A stretch of 41,479 nucleotides of DNA from Alphaproteobacteria bacterium. GTDB taxonomy: Bacteria; Pseudomonadota; Alphaproteobacteria; SMXP01. Each line of letters opens with the position of its first letter. Position 1 is the first letter of the stretch. A program made the translations under genes and the position numbers. The notes below the pieces were generated by a model. The model made no database searches and was not told the origin of the DNA. It was given only the letters and a program-made list of their open reading frames with translations. The stretch covers positions 1-41,479 of the forward strand of contig JANQPV010000041.1 of NCBI GenBank assembly GCA_028285305.1, read 5' to 3'. Below, in pieces: positions 28,967-36,868 of the stretch.

Positions 28967-31654
28967 TTAGGCTATTCCGTCCAAGCGCGAAAGTGCATCG
29001 TTCAAGCGCGTCTTGGCCTGCTCTGCTTCTGCACGCCTTTCTTGCTGTTCCTCAATAACGTGCTGAGGGGCACGGCTCATGAACTTGTCGTTCGACAGTT
29101 TCTTTTCGATCTTGTCGATCTCGCCGGTTACTTTTGAGATTTCTTTTGCCAGGCGCGCCCGCTCTTTCTCTAGATCTATAACATTTGCCAGCGGCAATAT
29201 GAGGGACGCCTCGTCCAAGATCGTTTGGATAGCCCCTTCAGGAACAGCGGTTGTCGGCCGAGCGCTCTCCAGCCGTGCGCGATCCATAATCATATCCAAG
29301 TGGGTCTCCAACCGCTGCAGAGATGCGGTATCTGCATCTTTAATCAGCAACTGGATTTTAGCTGCCGCAGGCACGTTCATCTCTGAACGAACAGAGCGGA
29401 CTTCACTGATCAGACGAATGACCCAATCCATTTCTTCGATCGCTGCATCGTCAATCCATCCCGGACCCTCTTCAGGCCAAGGCGTCAGAACCAGCATCTC
29501 GTTCCTGGGCAATGCAGACTCACCCAATCGTTGCCAGAGTTCTTCAGTAATGAAGGGCATGAACGGGTGGAGCATGATCAGAATCTGATCCAAGACCCAC
29601 GCCGCCATGGCACGCGTTTCGGCTTTTGCCTCCTCATCAACTCCGTTTAAGGACGGTTTGATGAACTCGACATACCAGTCGCAGAAGACGTGCCATACAA
29701 ATCTATAGAGAGCTGTCGCCGCTTCATTGAACTTAAAGTCTTCAATGCCCGCGGTCACAGCTCGGAGTGTTTTCGCACACTCGCCGAGAATCCATTTGTT
29801 TACGATGAGGGAAACGGAGCTGGGATCGAAATCGTCTTGGCGAACGCATTCGTTCATTTCACAAAAACGGGCCGCATTCCAGAGCTTCGTTCCGAAGTTC
29901 CGGTATCCTTCGACCCTATCTCTGGACAGCTTGATGTCGCGGCCCTGAGCTGCCATCGCTGCTAGTGTAAACCGCAGAGCGTCCGCTCCAAAGTCGTCCA
30001 CCAGCTCCAAGGGGTCCATCACATTGCCCTTGGACTTGGACATTTTCTGGCCTTGTTCATCACGAACGAGAGCGTGGATGTAGGTCGTATGGAACGGCAC
30101 TTCTTGTTTGAAGTGCAGCCCCATCATCATCATGCGCGCAACCCAAAAGAAGATGATGTCAAATCCTGTGACCAAGACATCTGTTTTGTAATGGCGCGCC
30201 AGCTCTTTGGTTTCCTCGGGCCAGCCCAAAGTTGAAAAGGGCCACAAGGCAGATGAAAACCACGTGTCTAGGACGTCTTCGTCTTGGGTAAGTTGGACGG
30301 GTTTGCCGTAATGGTCTTGGGCACGGGCCTGGGCCTCCGTTTCAGAAGGGGCAACAAAGGTTTCGCCGTCAGGTCCGTACCAAGCCGGGATGCGATGTCC
30401 CCACCAGAGCTGGCGTGAGATGCACCACGGCTGGATGTTCCGCATCCATTCAAAGTAGGTCTTCTCCCAATTCTTTGGCACAAAGACCATGTCGCCCCGC
30501 TCGACAGCTTCAATAGCCGGTTTCGCCAGCACTTCTGCGTCAACGTACCATTGATCCGTCAGCCACGGTTCGATCACCACATGGGAACGATCTCCATACG
30601 GAACAGTATGCCGGTGGTCTTCGATCTTTTCCAGCAAGCCTGCAGACTTTAAGTCTTCAACGACTTTTTCACGCGCATCGTAGCGATCCATTCCCCGATA
30701 AGGTTCAGGGACCTCCTGATTTAAAGACGCGTCTGCGTTCAAGATGTTAATTGTATCTAGGCCGTTGCGCTTACCCACTTCGAAATCGTTGAAGTCGTGA
30801 GCTGGTGTAATCTTAACGGCACCGGAGCCTTGCTCCGGATCCGCATACTCGTCAGCGACGATTTTGAGCCGGCGGCCCACCAAGGGAAGGAGCGCATTCT
30901 TTCCAACCAGATCTTTGTAGCGGTCGTCCTCAGGATGAACTGCAACCCCGGTGTCGCCCAACATGGTTTCCGGACGCGTTGTTGCGACCGTGATGAAGCG
31001 GCCATCCTCCCCCTCAATTGGGTAGTTGAAATGCCACAGGTGGCCGTCCGTCTCGATTTGTTCGACTTCGAGATCAGAAATCGCGGTGAGAAGTTTGGGG
31101 TCCCAATTCACCAGACGCTTATCCTTGTAAATGAGACCCTCTTCGTACAAAGCTATGAAGACCTTAATGACTGCGGCCGACAACCCGGCATCCATCGTGA
31201 AGCGTTCGCGGCTCCAGTCGCAAGACGCCCCCAATCGCTTTAGCTGTTCGAGGATCATGTTCCCCGACTCGGCTTTCCACTTCCAAACTCTCTCCACGAA
31301 CTGCTCGCGGCCCATGTCTCTCCGCGACATGTTGCCTTCGGCTTCGAGTTGACGCTCCACGACCATTTGAGTGGCAATGCCGGCATGGTCTGTTCCCGGC
31401 TGCCAAAGAACGTCGCGCCCGCGCATTCGTTCAAACCTGATGAGAATATCTTGGATCGTGTTGTTTAACGCGTGACCGGCATGTAAGCGCCCGGTCACGT
31501 TGGGCGGGGGAATAACGATTGTGTACGGATCAGCATCCGGACGCTTGCCTGCCTTGAAGGCTTCGGACTGTTCCCAATTCGCGTAGATTCGGCTTTCGAT
31601 TTCCCGGTAAGTTTGGCCGCCGCCGGACTGGCCTCCGAACGTTTTCTCCAACAT
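28967..31654 (-). CDS. valS: Valyl-tRNA synthetase
   Basis: Class I synthetase that charges tRNA-Val and edits mischarged threonine. The 895-residue product has the HIGH-equivalent HAGH (58-61, after PPPNVTGRL), the CP1 editing domain, and KMSKSKGNV. The helical anticodon-binding domain ends in a C-terminal coiled-coil arm (LEKERARLAKEISKVTGEIDKI...). Length and motifs are normal. No obvious ribosome binding site precedes the ATG. The valS-popZ-tolC-PCMT order on the minus strand is shared with many alphaproteobacteria; 164 bp separate it from popZ. Confidence 0.97.
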   Translation of the reverse strand: MLEKTFGGQSGGGQTYREIESRIYANWEQSEAFKAGKRPDADPYTIVIPPPNVTGRLHAGHALNNTIQDILIRFERMRGRDVLWQPGTDHAGIATQMVVERQLEAEGNMSRRDMGREQFVERVWKWKAESGNMILEQLKRLGASCDWSRERFTMDAGLSAAVIKVFIALYEEGLIYKDKRLVNWDPKLLTAISDLEVEQIETDGHLWHFNYPIEGEDGRFITVATTRPETMLGDTGVAVHPEDDRYKDLVGKNALLPLVGRRLKIVADEYADPEQGSGAVKITPAHDFNDFEVGKRNGLDTINILNADASLNQEVPEPYRGMDRYDAREKVVEDLKSAGLLEKIEDHRHTVPYGDRSHVVIEPWLTDQWYVDAEVLAKPAIEAVERGDMVFVPKNWEKTYFEWMRNIQPWCISRQLWWGHRIPAWYGPDGETFVAPSETEAQARAQDHYGKPVQLTQDEDVLDTWFSSALWPFSTLGWPEETKELARHYKTDVLVTGFDIIFFWVARMMMMGLHFKQEVPFHTTYIHALVRDEQGQKMSKSKGNVMDPLELVDDFGADALRFTLAAMAAQGRDIKLSRDRVEGYRNFGTKLWNAARFCEMNECVRQDDFDPSSVSLIVNKWILGECAKTLRAVTAGIEDFKFNEAATALYRFVWHVFCDWYVEFIKPSLNGVDEEAKAETRAMAAWVLDQILIMLHPFMPFITEELWQRLGESALPRNEMLVLTPWPEEGPGWIDDAAIEEMDWVIRLISEVRSVRSEMNVPAAAKIQLLIKDADTASLQRLETHLDMIMDRARLESARPTTAVPEGAIQTILDEASLILPLANVIDLEKERARLAKEISKVTGEIDKIEKKLSNDKFMSRAPQHVIEEQQERRAEAEQAKTRLNDALSRLDGIA

Positions 31655-31818
31655 CGCTAAGTCGTGGGTAATTCTGATCTGCAGTGCATCTGCACGAGTC
31701 TCTTAAGCCATTGGGATATCCACGGCATACTAAAGCTGACCGGAAATGGAAACCCAGAATTGGGGGACGAAGGGAATTTAAACCCCCTCGCGATCAGAAA
31801 ACAGCCAGATAGAGACGA

Positions 31819-32454
31819 CTAGCGGCCGCTGCGCTTCGAGATTCGCGTGATCTCTTCACGTACCAGCTCTTCCACCATTTCTGGCAAATTGGTGTCGAGC
31901 CAATCTTTGAGCAGTGGCTTCAACATCTGCTGAACCAGCTGTTCCAAGGTATGACCCTGACCGTTCGAAACCGCTATATTTTGCGCCAACGTACCAAACG
32001 CGTCAGCGGCTACGCCCGCCGCGTTTGAACTCAAGAGCGGCTCTTCCTCTGCTTCGGCGAAGCTCTCTTGAACCGGCTCACTCTCTTCCATCACGAGAAG
32101 ATCGGAGCCATCATCCATCGGCTCTGACGCCGGCTCTTCAAATTGGACGGGCTCGGGCGCTTCGGGTTCCGGTTCTAGAGCCGGTTCTTCTTGAAGGGGC
32201 TCCGTCAACTCAAGGATATCCTCTTCCTTTACCCCGGACTCTTCAGCTGGCTCTGCAAAGGCAAGAGGCTCGTCCTCGACTTCATCAAGACCCAGGTCGA
32301 CTTCGTCGCCCGAAAGATCGAGGCTTGGTTCCTGAACGGCCTGCTCAGCGGCGGCAGCATCGGGCTGCTCTTCGTCGTCTTCCGAGATGATGCGACGAAT
32401 CGAGGCCAAAATCTCTTCCATTGTCGGTTCTTGCTGACTGTCTTGCTGAGACAT
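31819..32454 (-). CDS. popZ: Polar organizing protein PopZ (DUF2497 family)
   Basis: Scaffold that self-assembles at cell poles and anchors the chromosome-partitioning complex in alphaproteobacteria. The 211-residue product shows the three expected parts: a short N-terminal helix (PTMEEILASIRRIISED, about 11-27), a long Pro/Glu/Asp-rich disordered middle (about 28-145), and C-terminal oligomerisation helices (LEQLVQQMLKPLLKDWLDTNLPEMVEELVREEI). Identification rests on this layout and the end motifs, since the middle is low complexity. The gene lies between tolC and valS. Confidence 0.92.
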   Translation of the reverse strand: MSQQDSQQEPTMEEILASIRRIISEDDEEQPDAAAAEQAVQEPSLDLSGDEVDLGLDEVEDEPLAFAEPAEESGVKEEDILELTEPLQEEPALEPEPEAPEPVQFEEPASEPMDDGSDLLVMEESEPVQESFAEAEEEPLLSSNAAGVAADAFGTLAQNIAVSNGQGHTLEQLVQQMLKPLLKDWLDTNLPEMVEELVREEITRISKRSGR

Positions 32455-32634
32455 AGATGTTCGCGCCTACCAATTGAATAAGGTTAATGTGCTGGGTTCG
32501 GGGCGACCCTAATTCAGGATCGACAAAAAAGCCAGCATCTGATGGTGTAGCTTAGTCAAGTTAATATTTTCACACTGTGGCAGCGATCTGTGGCAGGAAT
32601 CAGACCGAGACGCGAATACTTCGGCGATCGACAC

Positions 32635-34032
32635 TTATTCGGAAGGCGCTCCGAATCCCACAAATTTCCAGCGAACATCCTTGTAGTTGTCGACTGGATC
32701 GTAGATGTCCGTCGGCAGTGCGAGCCCTTGTGCCGTCAGCGAACCGATCGCCGATAGCAGTTGATAAGACGTAACATATTCGTCTCTTTGGGCAGCAACC
32801 AAGGCAACGCGAGAATCGAGGAGCTCCTGTTCAGCATCAAGGACGTCCAAGGTTGTCCGGGAACCGACTTGGGCCTCTTGCTGCACCCCTTCAAAGGCAA
32901 CGGTGTTCGCTCTGACTTGTTCCTTGTTTGCCACGATGGACGCTCGGGCGGCCAAAAGGTTGTTCCAAGCGGTCGTTGTTGACTGAACCACGCTGCGCTG
33001 AGTTTCCGCAACTTGCAGCCTCCGCTGATTGCGAACATGCTTTGTTTGGCGAATAGCTGAGTAGTTTGTACCCGCCTGGTAGATTGGCATCGACACCTGC
33101 GCGGTCGCTGTAGCTTGGTAGTTTTGGCTTTGATCGCGATTGGTCAGCTCGTCTTTTTGCAGGGTCCCTTGAATTTCAAGACTCGGCAACAGCGCTCCCG
33201 CAGCATCCCTAACGTCATACTTTGCGGCGGTTTCCGTTTCCTTCGCGGAGACGACAGTTGGGTTACTGTCTAGGGCGCTTTTCACCGCTTCTTCGAGGGT
33301 TTCGGGGAGAGCGGGCACTGCCGGCGCCTGATCTAAGCTTGCGGCAGGAACACCGACGATCTGTTCGTACGATGCAAGACTCTGGGCCAGCTGCGCTTCG
33401 GCGCTCGACAAGGCGGCACGCGCACCGCTGAGCCGCGCTTCGGCCTGAGATACGTCCGTACGGGTGATCTCGCCGACCCGGAACCGGTCTCTTGAGGCCT
33501 GCAGCTGTCGGGAAAGAACGTCAACATTGTTCTTGCGGAGATCGACGGTCGCACGATCGCGAATGACATCCATATAAGCCGTGACCACACTCAAAAAGAC
33601 CTGTTGCTCCGTTTCCGTCAGACTGGCCCTGCCTGCGCGGACCTGAGCATCGGCGGATTTTGTCGAAAAGAAGTTCCGTCCGCCGCGAAAAATGGGCTGG
33701 GTCGCGACCACACTTGCGGCATATCCCTCTGTGTAGTCATTATCTTCAACAGAGGTAGCGTTGCCCAGGAAGCGAGCAATCTGCCTCTGACTTTCGGTTA
33801 TCGTATACGAACCATTGATCGTGACCGTCGGTTTCCAGCCGGCACGCGCTTGGTTCGAATTTTCATCCGTCGCGCGCTGCCGCGCACGGTCGGCAAGCAA
33901 CGTTGGATTAGAATTGTAGGCTGCGACGAGCGCGTCTTGCAGCGAATCGCTTAACACCGGTGTGGTCGCACTCATATAGAGCGCGGCCGAGGCAGCACCC
34001 AGAAAGAGCGTCGTTCGTTTTGATCTACCCAT
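32635..34032 (-). CDS. tolC: TolC-family outer-membrane efflux and type I secretion channel
   Basis: Outer-membrane trimeric channel for drug efflux and type I secretion. The 465-residue product has an N-terminal signal peptide, then two homologous repeats of long helices and beta strands (DALVAAYNSNPTLLADRARQ; EEAVKSALDSNPTVVSAKE), as in TolC. The duplicated SNPT segment marks each repeat. It follows the PCMT-family gene with about 170 bp between, and that gap includes a TTAA-N7-TTAA site. No periplasmic adaptor or pump gene is nearby, so it may serve several export systems. Confidence 0.93.
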   Translation of the reverse strand: MGRSKRTTLFLGAASAALYMSATTPVLSDSLQDALVAAYNSNPTLLADRARQRATDENSNQARAGWKPTVTINGSYTITESQRQIARFLGNATSVEDNDYTEGYAASVVATQPIFRGGRNFFSTKSADAQVRAGRASLTETEQQVFLSVVTAYMDVIRDRATVDLRKNNVDVLSRQLQASRDRFRVGEITRTDVSQAEARLSGARAALSSAEAQLAQSLASYEQIVGVPAASLDQAPAVPALPETLEEAVKSALDSNPTVVSAKETETAAKYDVRDAAGALLPSLEIQGTLQKDELTNRDQSQNYQATATAQVSMPIYQAGTNYSAIRQTKHVRNQRRLQVAETQRSVVQSTTTAWNNLLAARASIVANKEQVRANTVAFEGVQQEAQVGSRTTLDVLDAEQELLDSRVALVAAQRDEYVTSYQLLSAIGSLTAQGLALPTDIYDPVDNYKDVRWKFVGFGAPSE

Positions 34033-34090
34033 ACTAAAACAGTCTTTGGTCCAAGTTCTGGCTATAGTTAATCAGAGTTTACTCGATTAT

Positions 34091-34106
34091 GTTAAATATC
34101 ATTTAA
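34091..34106 (-). promoter_or_regulatory. Possible CtrA-type site upstream of tolC
   Basis: On the minus strand this reads TTAAATGATATTTAAC, matching the CtrA consensus TTAA-N7-TTAAC, about 60 bp before the tolC ATG. The surrounding DNA is AT-rich, so a chance match is quite possible. Confidence 0.3.
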
Positions 34107-34201
34107 AATGGAACGATTAGTCGAAGCTTACTTGCTTGGAGAGTCAACACAATAGGCAATCGCGGTACGGTTCGTCTTTATTGTGCGGCGTTGTAGAAGT
34201 G

Positions 34202-34858
34202 TCAAAAAATAAAGGATTGCGGGCGCTCGAAACCTCTCAAAACGGGTATCTGTGCATCAAAAATCATCCGTTTCGAGATTTTTCCACCCCTGAGCTTTTC
34301 GAAGACAAACGCATGACCGCATTCCCCCTCCATAATGACCGCGCCCAGCCGACCGCCCTCCTTGAGCTGAGCGAACAGAGATTCGGGAACGACCTCGATG
34401 CCTCCATTTATGAAGATGACGTCGAAGGGCCCCTCATTCGCCACCCCTTCGATCAGATTTCCTTCGACGACGGCAACGTTGTCGATCTCCAGGGAGGCGA
34501 GCTTCGATGTGGCCGCCTTCACCGTTTTCTCGTTATCCTCTATGGCGATCACCACGTTGGCCAACCGAGATATGACCGCACTTGAATAGCCCAAGCCGCA
34601 AGCGACATCGAGCACTAGGTCATCGCGATCAATTTCGAGCGCCTGCAAGAGCTTGCCGATCGTGCGCGGCTGCATAAGGTAGCGATCGGTTTCGATCTCG
34701 ATATTGTCTTCTGCATATGCCAAGGACTGCTTGGCATTGGGGACAAACTTTTCGCGAGGAATGTGGGCGATGGCCCGCTGTAATGCGACATCGGTTACAT
34801 CATTGGTCCGGACTTGACCTTCCAGCATATTGCGTCGCGCGACTTCGAAATCCATCAT
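34202..34858 (-). CDS. PCMT-family methyltransferase lacking the TISQP motif
   Basis: SAM-dependent methyltransferase fold of the protein-L-isoaspartate methyltransferase family, 218 residues. The SAM-binding loop VACGLGYSSAV (85-95) is present, but where true Pcm has T-I-S-Q-P this protein reads YLMQPRTI (60-67), so the conserved serine is missing. Its substrate is therefore unclear. It sits directly upstream of tolC, a conserved alphaproteobacterial pairing. Two ATGs stand in tandem at the start; GGAGGT lies 11 bases before the first. Confidence 0.8.
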   Translation of the reverse strand: MMDFEVARRNMLEGQVRTNDVTDVALQRAIAHIPREKFVPNAKQSLAYAEDNIEIETDRYLMQPRTIGKLLQALEIDRDDLVLDVACGLGYSSAVISRLANVVIAIEDNEKTVKAATSKLASLEIDNVAVVEGNLIEGVANEGPFDVIFINGGIEVVPESLFAQLKEGGRLGAVIMEGECGHAFVFEKLRGGKISKRMIFDAQIPVLRGFERPQSFIF

Positions 34859-35019
34859 TGATACCCAAGACCTCCATTCCTATGTGCACGCTGATCGCCG
34901 TTATATTTGCCGCTTTTGCGAAAAACAACGGACCAAGCGTCTCAGGACCACGCAAGAGTGTGATTTATCCAATCAAGTTGTTCGACAAATGCGATTCCTG
35001 CGAGGCGGACAATGCCTGA

Positions 35020-35048
35020 TTGCTCTGCGTGGGCGTGGGTGCTATAGC
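35020..35048 (+). promoter_or_regulatory. Sigma-70-type promoter of tRNA-Cys
   Basis: A TTGCTC -35 element, a 17-bp spacer and a TATAGC -10 element end 26 bp before the first base of the tRNA. Spacing and position are right for the tRNA gene; no reading frame begins here. Confidence 0.6.
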
Positions 35049-35074
35049 CTGCCGCTCGTCCACTTTATAATGAA

Positions 35075-35148
35075 GGCCACGTGGCGGAGTGGTGACGCAG
35101 CGGACTGCAAATCCGTGTACCCCGGTTCGATTCCGGGCGTGGCCTCCA
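35075..35148 (+). tRNA. tRNA-Cys (GCA)
   Basis: A complete cloverleaf: acceptor arms GGCCACG and CGTGGCC, anticodon loop CTGCAAA giving GCA, T-arm CCCGG-TTCGATT-CCGGG, discriminator U73 (a cysteine identity element), and an encoded CCA. It is a single-gene unit on the plus strand, with a recognisable promoter just upstream. Confidence 0.97.
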
Positions 35149-35203
35149 GACCCCTCCTGCAAACACTCGAACGCCAAAGGGTCCCACACTGTTGACCGAT
35201 TGG

Positions 35204-35794
35204 CTATTCGAAGTCCTCTATCCCGTCCAAGTCGAGACTTTCGACATACGCCACCTTGTTGTCTTGGGTGGCTGTTCCCTCTAACGTTACGAGTTTCGTT
35301 CCCAGACCAATTCGCAGGTCGCCCTCCTGGGCGACCACTTGTTGACCATTGATGCGCAAAATTGTGGCCCCGCTCGCTTGGGCAAAGCTTGGATTGGCAA
35401 ATATGGCCCCCAATTGAGACAAGATCGGCGAGTCGACAACGATCGAGACCGTCACCTGCTCTCCGTCTTTCGAGTATTGCCGGCTGGCATTGAGGCCGCC
35501 TCCGAATGCGCCGGCGTTTGTGTTCTGAACATCAGCCGCCGTCCAGCCGTCTAGCGGCTCAGGCAACAAGGTGCTCAAGGCCTCTAATCGCTTTTGTGCA
35601 ACCAGTTGTTGAAGATAGTCCAGGTCCTGTTTGACGTCTCCGTAATCTCCGTCCGCGTAGCGCCCTTTCATTTCCTCGACGACGGTCAGAAACTCATCCG
35701 TTTGATCATCTTGGTTCTGCGCTGCGTCCTGGGCCAACGCGCCCGAGACAACGCCAATCGCGAACACACTTGCAACCGTTAATGTGCGAATCAT
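35204..35794 (-). CDS. Secreted protein of unknown function
   Basis: I do not recognise a named family. The 196-residue product has a clear signal peptide (MIRTLTVASVFAIGVVSGALAQ), so it is probably periplasmic. An acidic helical segment follows (about 30-75, DLDYLQQLVAQKRLEALSTLL), then the phrase LLPEPLDGWTAADVQN, and a second half rich in beta-strand patterns (QVTVSIVVDSPILSQLGAIF; ATILRINGQQVVAQEGDLRI). There are no cysteines after the signal and no membrane segment. The ATG is preceded by GAGGT. It stands alone: tRNA-Cys lies downstream on the other strand, and about 400 bp of non-coding sequence upstream probably holds its promoter. Confidence 0.8.
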   Translation of the reverse strand: MIRTLTVASVFAIGVVSGALAQDAAQNQDDQTDEFLTVVEEMKGRYADGDYGDVKQDLDYLQQLVAQKRLEALSTLLPEPLDGWTAADVQNTNAGAFGGGLNASRQYSKDGEQVTVSIVVDSPILSQLGAIFANPSFAQASGATILRINGQQVVAQEGDLRIGLGTKLVTLEGTATQDNKVAYVESLDLDGIEDFE

Positions 35795-36021
35795 TTGTGT
35801 ACCTCACCCTTTTCGATTCGTTTCGTTGAGCGTAATCCAAAACCTCAGTCTCGTCATCTCGCACGCGTCGTTATTTTTTCCCGCCTCGTTGAGCATCCCA
35901 TAGCGATCGTCCGAACGCCGATTTCGTTAGCCGGTTGCACACGTTCACGGGGGCCAACTAAAACGCTTTAGTAAGGAAAATGACTATCCCCTTACAGAAT
36001 TTCTCGATTTGGCCCATTCCA
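35795..36021. other. Non-coding stretch upstream of the secreted-protein gene
   Basis: No coding frame is supported. It should contain the minus-strand promoter of the secreted-protein gene, though I cannot pick one out. Two short inverted repeats occur: ACTAAA/TTTAGT at 35957-35972 and GTAAGG/CCTTAC at 35971-35995. Either could be an operator or chance. Confidence 0.4.
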
Positions 36022-36037
36022 TTAACCATTTGTTAAC
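36022..36037 (+). promoter_or_regulatory. CtrA-type binding site
   Basis: TTAACCATTTGTTAAC is a full match to the CtrA consensus TTAA-N7-TTAAC, and its first half, TTAACCAT, is the half-site form used in several alphaproteobacteria. Another TTAAC follows at 36053. The distance to the hairpins beginning at 36058 suits a promoter in which CtrA occupies the -35 region. Confidence 0.55.
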
Positions 36038-36057
36038 CAAAACAAACCAAAGTTAAC

Positions 36058-36131
36058 GTGTCTTCCCTTGAAGACACCCCACCATTTACCCAACGACTTG
36101 GGGCCGCCTCTCCGGCGGCCCCCTTTCTTTT
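36058..36131 (+). ncRNA. Candidate small RNA, two hairpins with strong terminator
   Basis: No coding frame explains this segment, yet it looks like a compact transcript. It opens with a perfect 8-bp hairpin (GTGTCTTC, loop CCTT, GAAGACAC; 36058-36077). A 22-base single-stranded C-rich linker follows (about 36078-36099), then a perfect 9-bp GC-rich hairpin (36100-36122) and a T-rich tail. The linker is C-rich and could pair with Shine-Dalgarno sequences, as in some alphaproteobacterial small RNAs. A CtrA-like box lies just upstream. The 5' end is inferred, not observed. I match it to no known RNA family. Confidence 0.5.
36100..36131 (+). terminator. Strong rho-independent terminator
   Basis: Stem GGGGCCGCC / GGCGGCCCC (9 bp, perfect), 5-base loop TCTCC, then CTTTCTTTT. 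Only the plus strand has the T-run. No plus-strand protein gene precedes it; the nearest plus-strand gene is tRNA-Cys, about 950 bp away. It therefore implies an unannotated transcript. Confidence 0.8.
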
Positions 36132-36207
36132 AACCGGGTGTTTTCTCTTTCACACTAGATCTTGCGCTCGGTTGTCATTATATGGCACAGACTAAACATT
36201 CTCCTAA

Positions 36208-36283
36208 TCCCCGGTAGCTCAGTTGGTAGAGCAAGCGGCTGTTAACCGCTGGGTCGTTGGTTCGAGTCCGACCCGGGGAGCCA
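36208..36283 (+). tRNA. tRNA-Asn (GTT)
   Basis: A complete cloverleaf: acceptor arms TCCCCGG and CCGGGGA, D-arm GCTC-AGTTGGTA-GAGC, anticodon stem GCGGC with loop anticodon GTT, discriminator G, and an encoded CCA. It marks the boundary between the conserved housekeeping region and the gene-poor accessory stretch to the right. I found no second copy of its 3' end in the window that would indicate an integrated element. Confidence 0.97.
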
Positions 36284-36868
36284 CCTTACCCCCTCATCAT
36301 TTTGGACGTTCATGCTCTCTTGCGGAATCCAAATGAGTCCCCGCATACGCCCCAAAAGTGGCAATGGTTAAGATTTCCGTCCCTGTCGTTGTCGGACTGC
36401 GCCGGTGCTCCCGTAGTTTTGATCACGGTAAACTGGCTCGAATGCAAACCAAACTGCTCAGACGGCGTGTGAGCGTGTCTGGCGACGGAAATTGCAAGTT
36501 TGAGGTATGCCGCTCAATCGCGTGAGTTGTACTCAGTCTCGCGAGCGGGACGGGGGCTGATGTGCCGACCTTGTTCGATCTGGCACTACGGAGCAGTTGG
36601 AGCCAATGAACTCCGCCTGTTTATCGATTTCGATACCAGCCCCTGAACGACCGCTGCACTTTTTATCGCGATGAGTCCGATATCCGCATCGCCAGCAAAG
36701 AGAACAATCCAGAGATTTTAGAGCACTCGGCGGAGAGCCATTTGGAGTTCTTGATTGATAGCAGGGTGCAGAGGTTCGAAGACTTTTTCAGCACCCTGTT
36801 CGGAAGATGGGAGTGGTTCGCACAACCACTATCTTCGAACAGGCCGCCTAGAATGCGAAGCAAAGTCA
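36284..36868. other. Gene-poor stretch after tRNA-Asn
   Basis: Short frames occur on both strands but none has a family signature, a convincing start or a ribosome binding site. The one structured element is the imperfect 20-bp hairpin at 36795-36843. It may be decayed mobile DNA, but I cannot identify a transposase fragment. Confidence 0.5.
36795..36843. repeat. Imperfect inverted repeat / long hairpin
   Basis: Twenty base pairs form between CCTGTTCGGAAGATGG... on the left and ...ATCTTCGAACAGG on the right, with bulges of one and three bases in the left arm and a 5-base loop (CGCAC). It lies just downstream of the ialB-like stop on that gene's strand. Neither strand has a T-run after it, so a standard terminator is unlikely. 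A small repeat element or a protein-binding palindrome is possible. Confidence 0.6.

Noticed and set aside
31750-31795. GGGGG...CCCCC pairing between popZ and valS as a terminator
   Set aside because: Long AT-rich loop and no T-run downstream on the minus strand.
31914-32390. 158-codon plus-strand frame rich in Arg, Pro and Leu
   Set aside because: Antisense to the low-complexity middle of popZ; composition is a by-product of repeated Glu/Pro codons.
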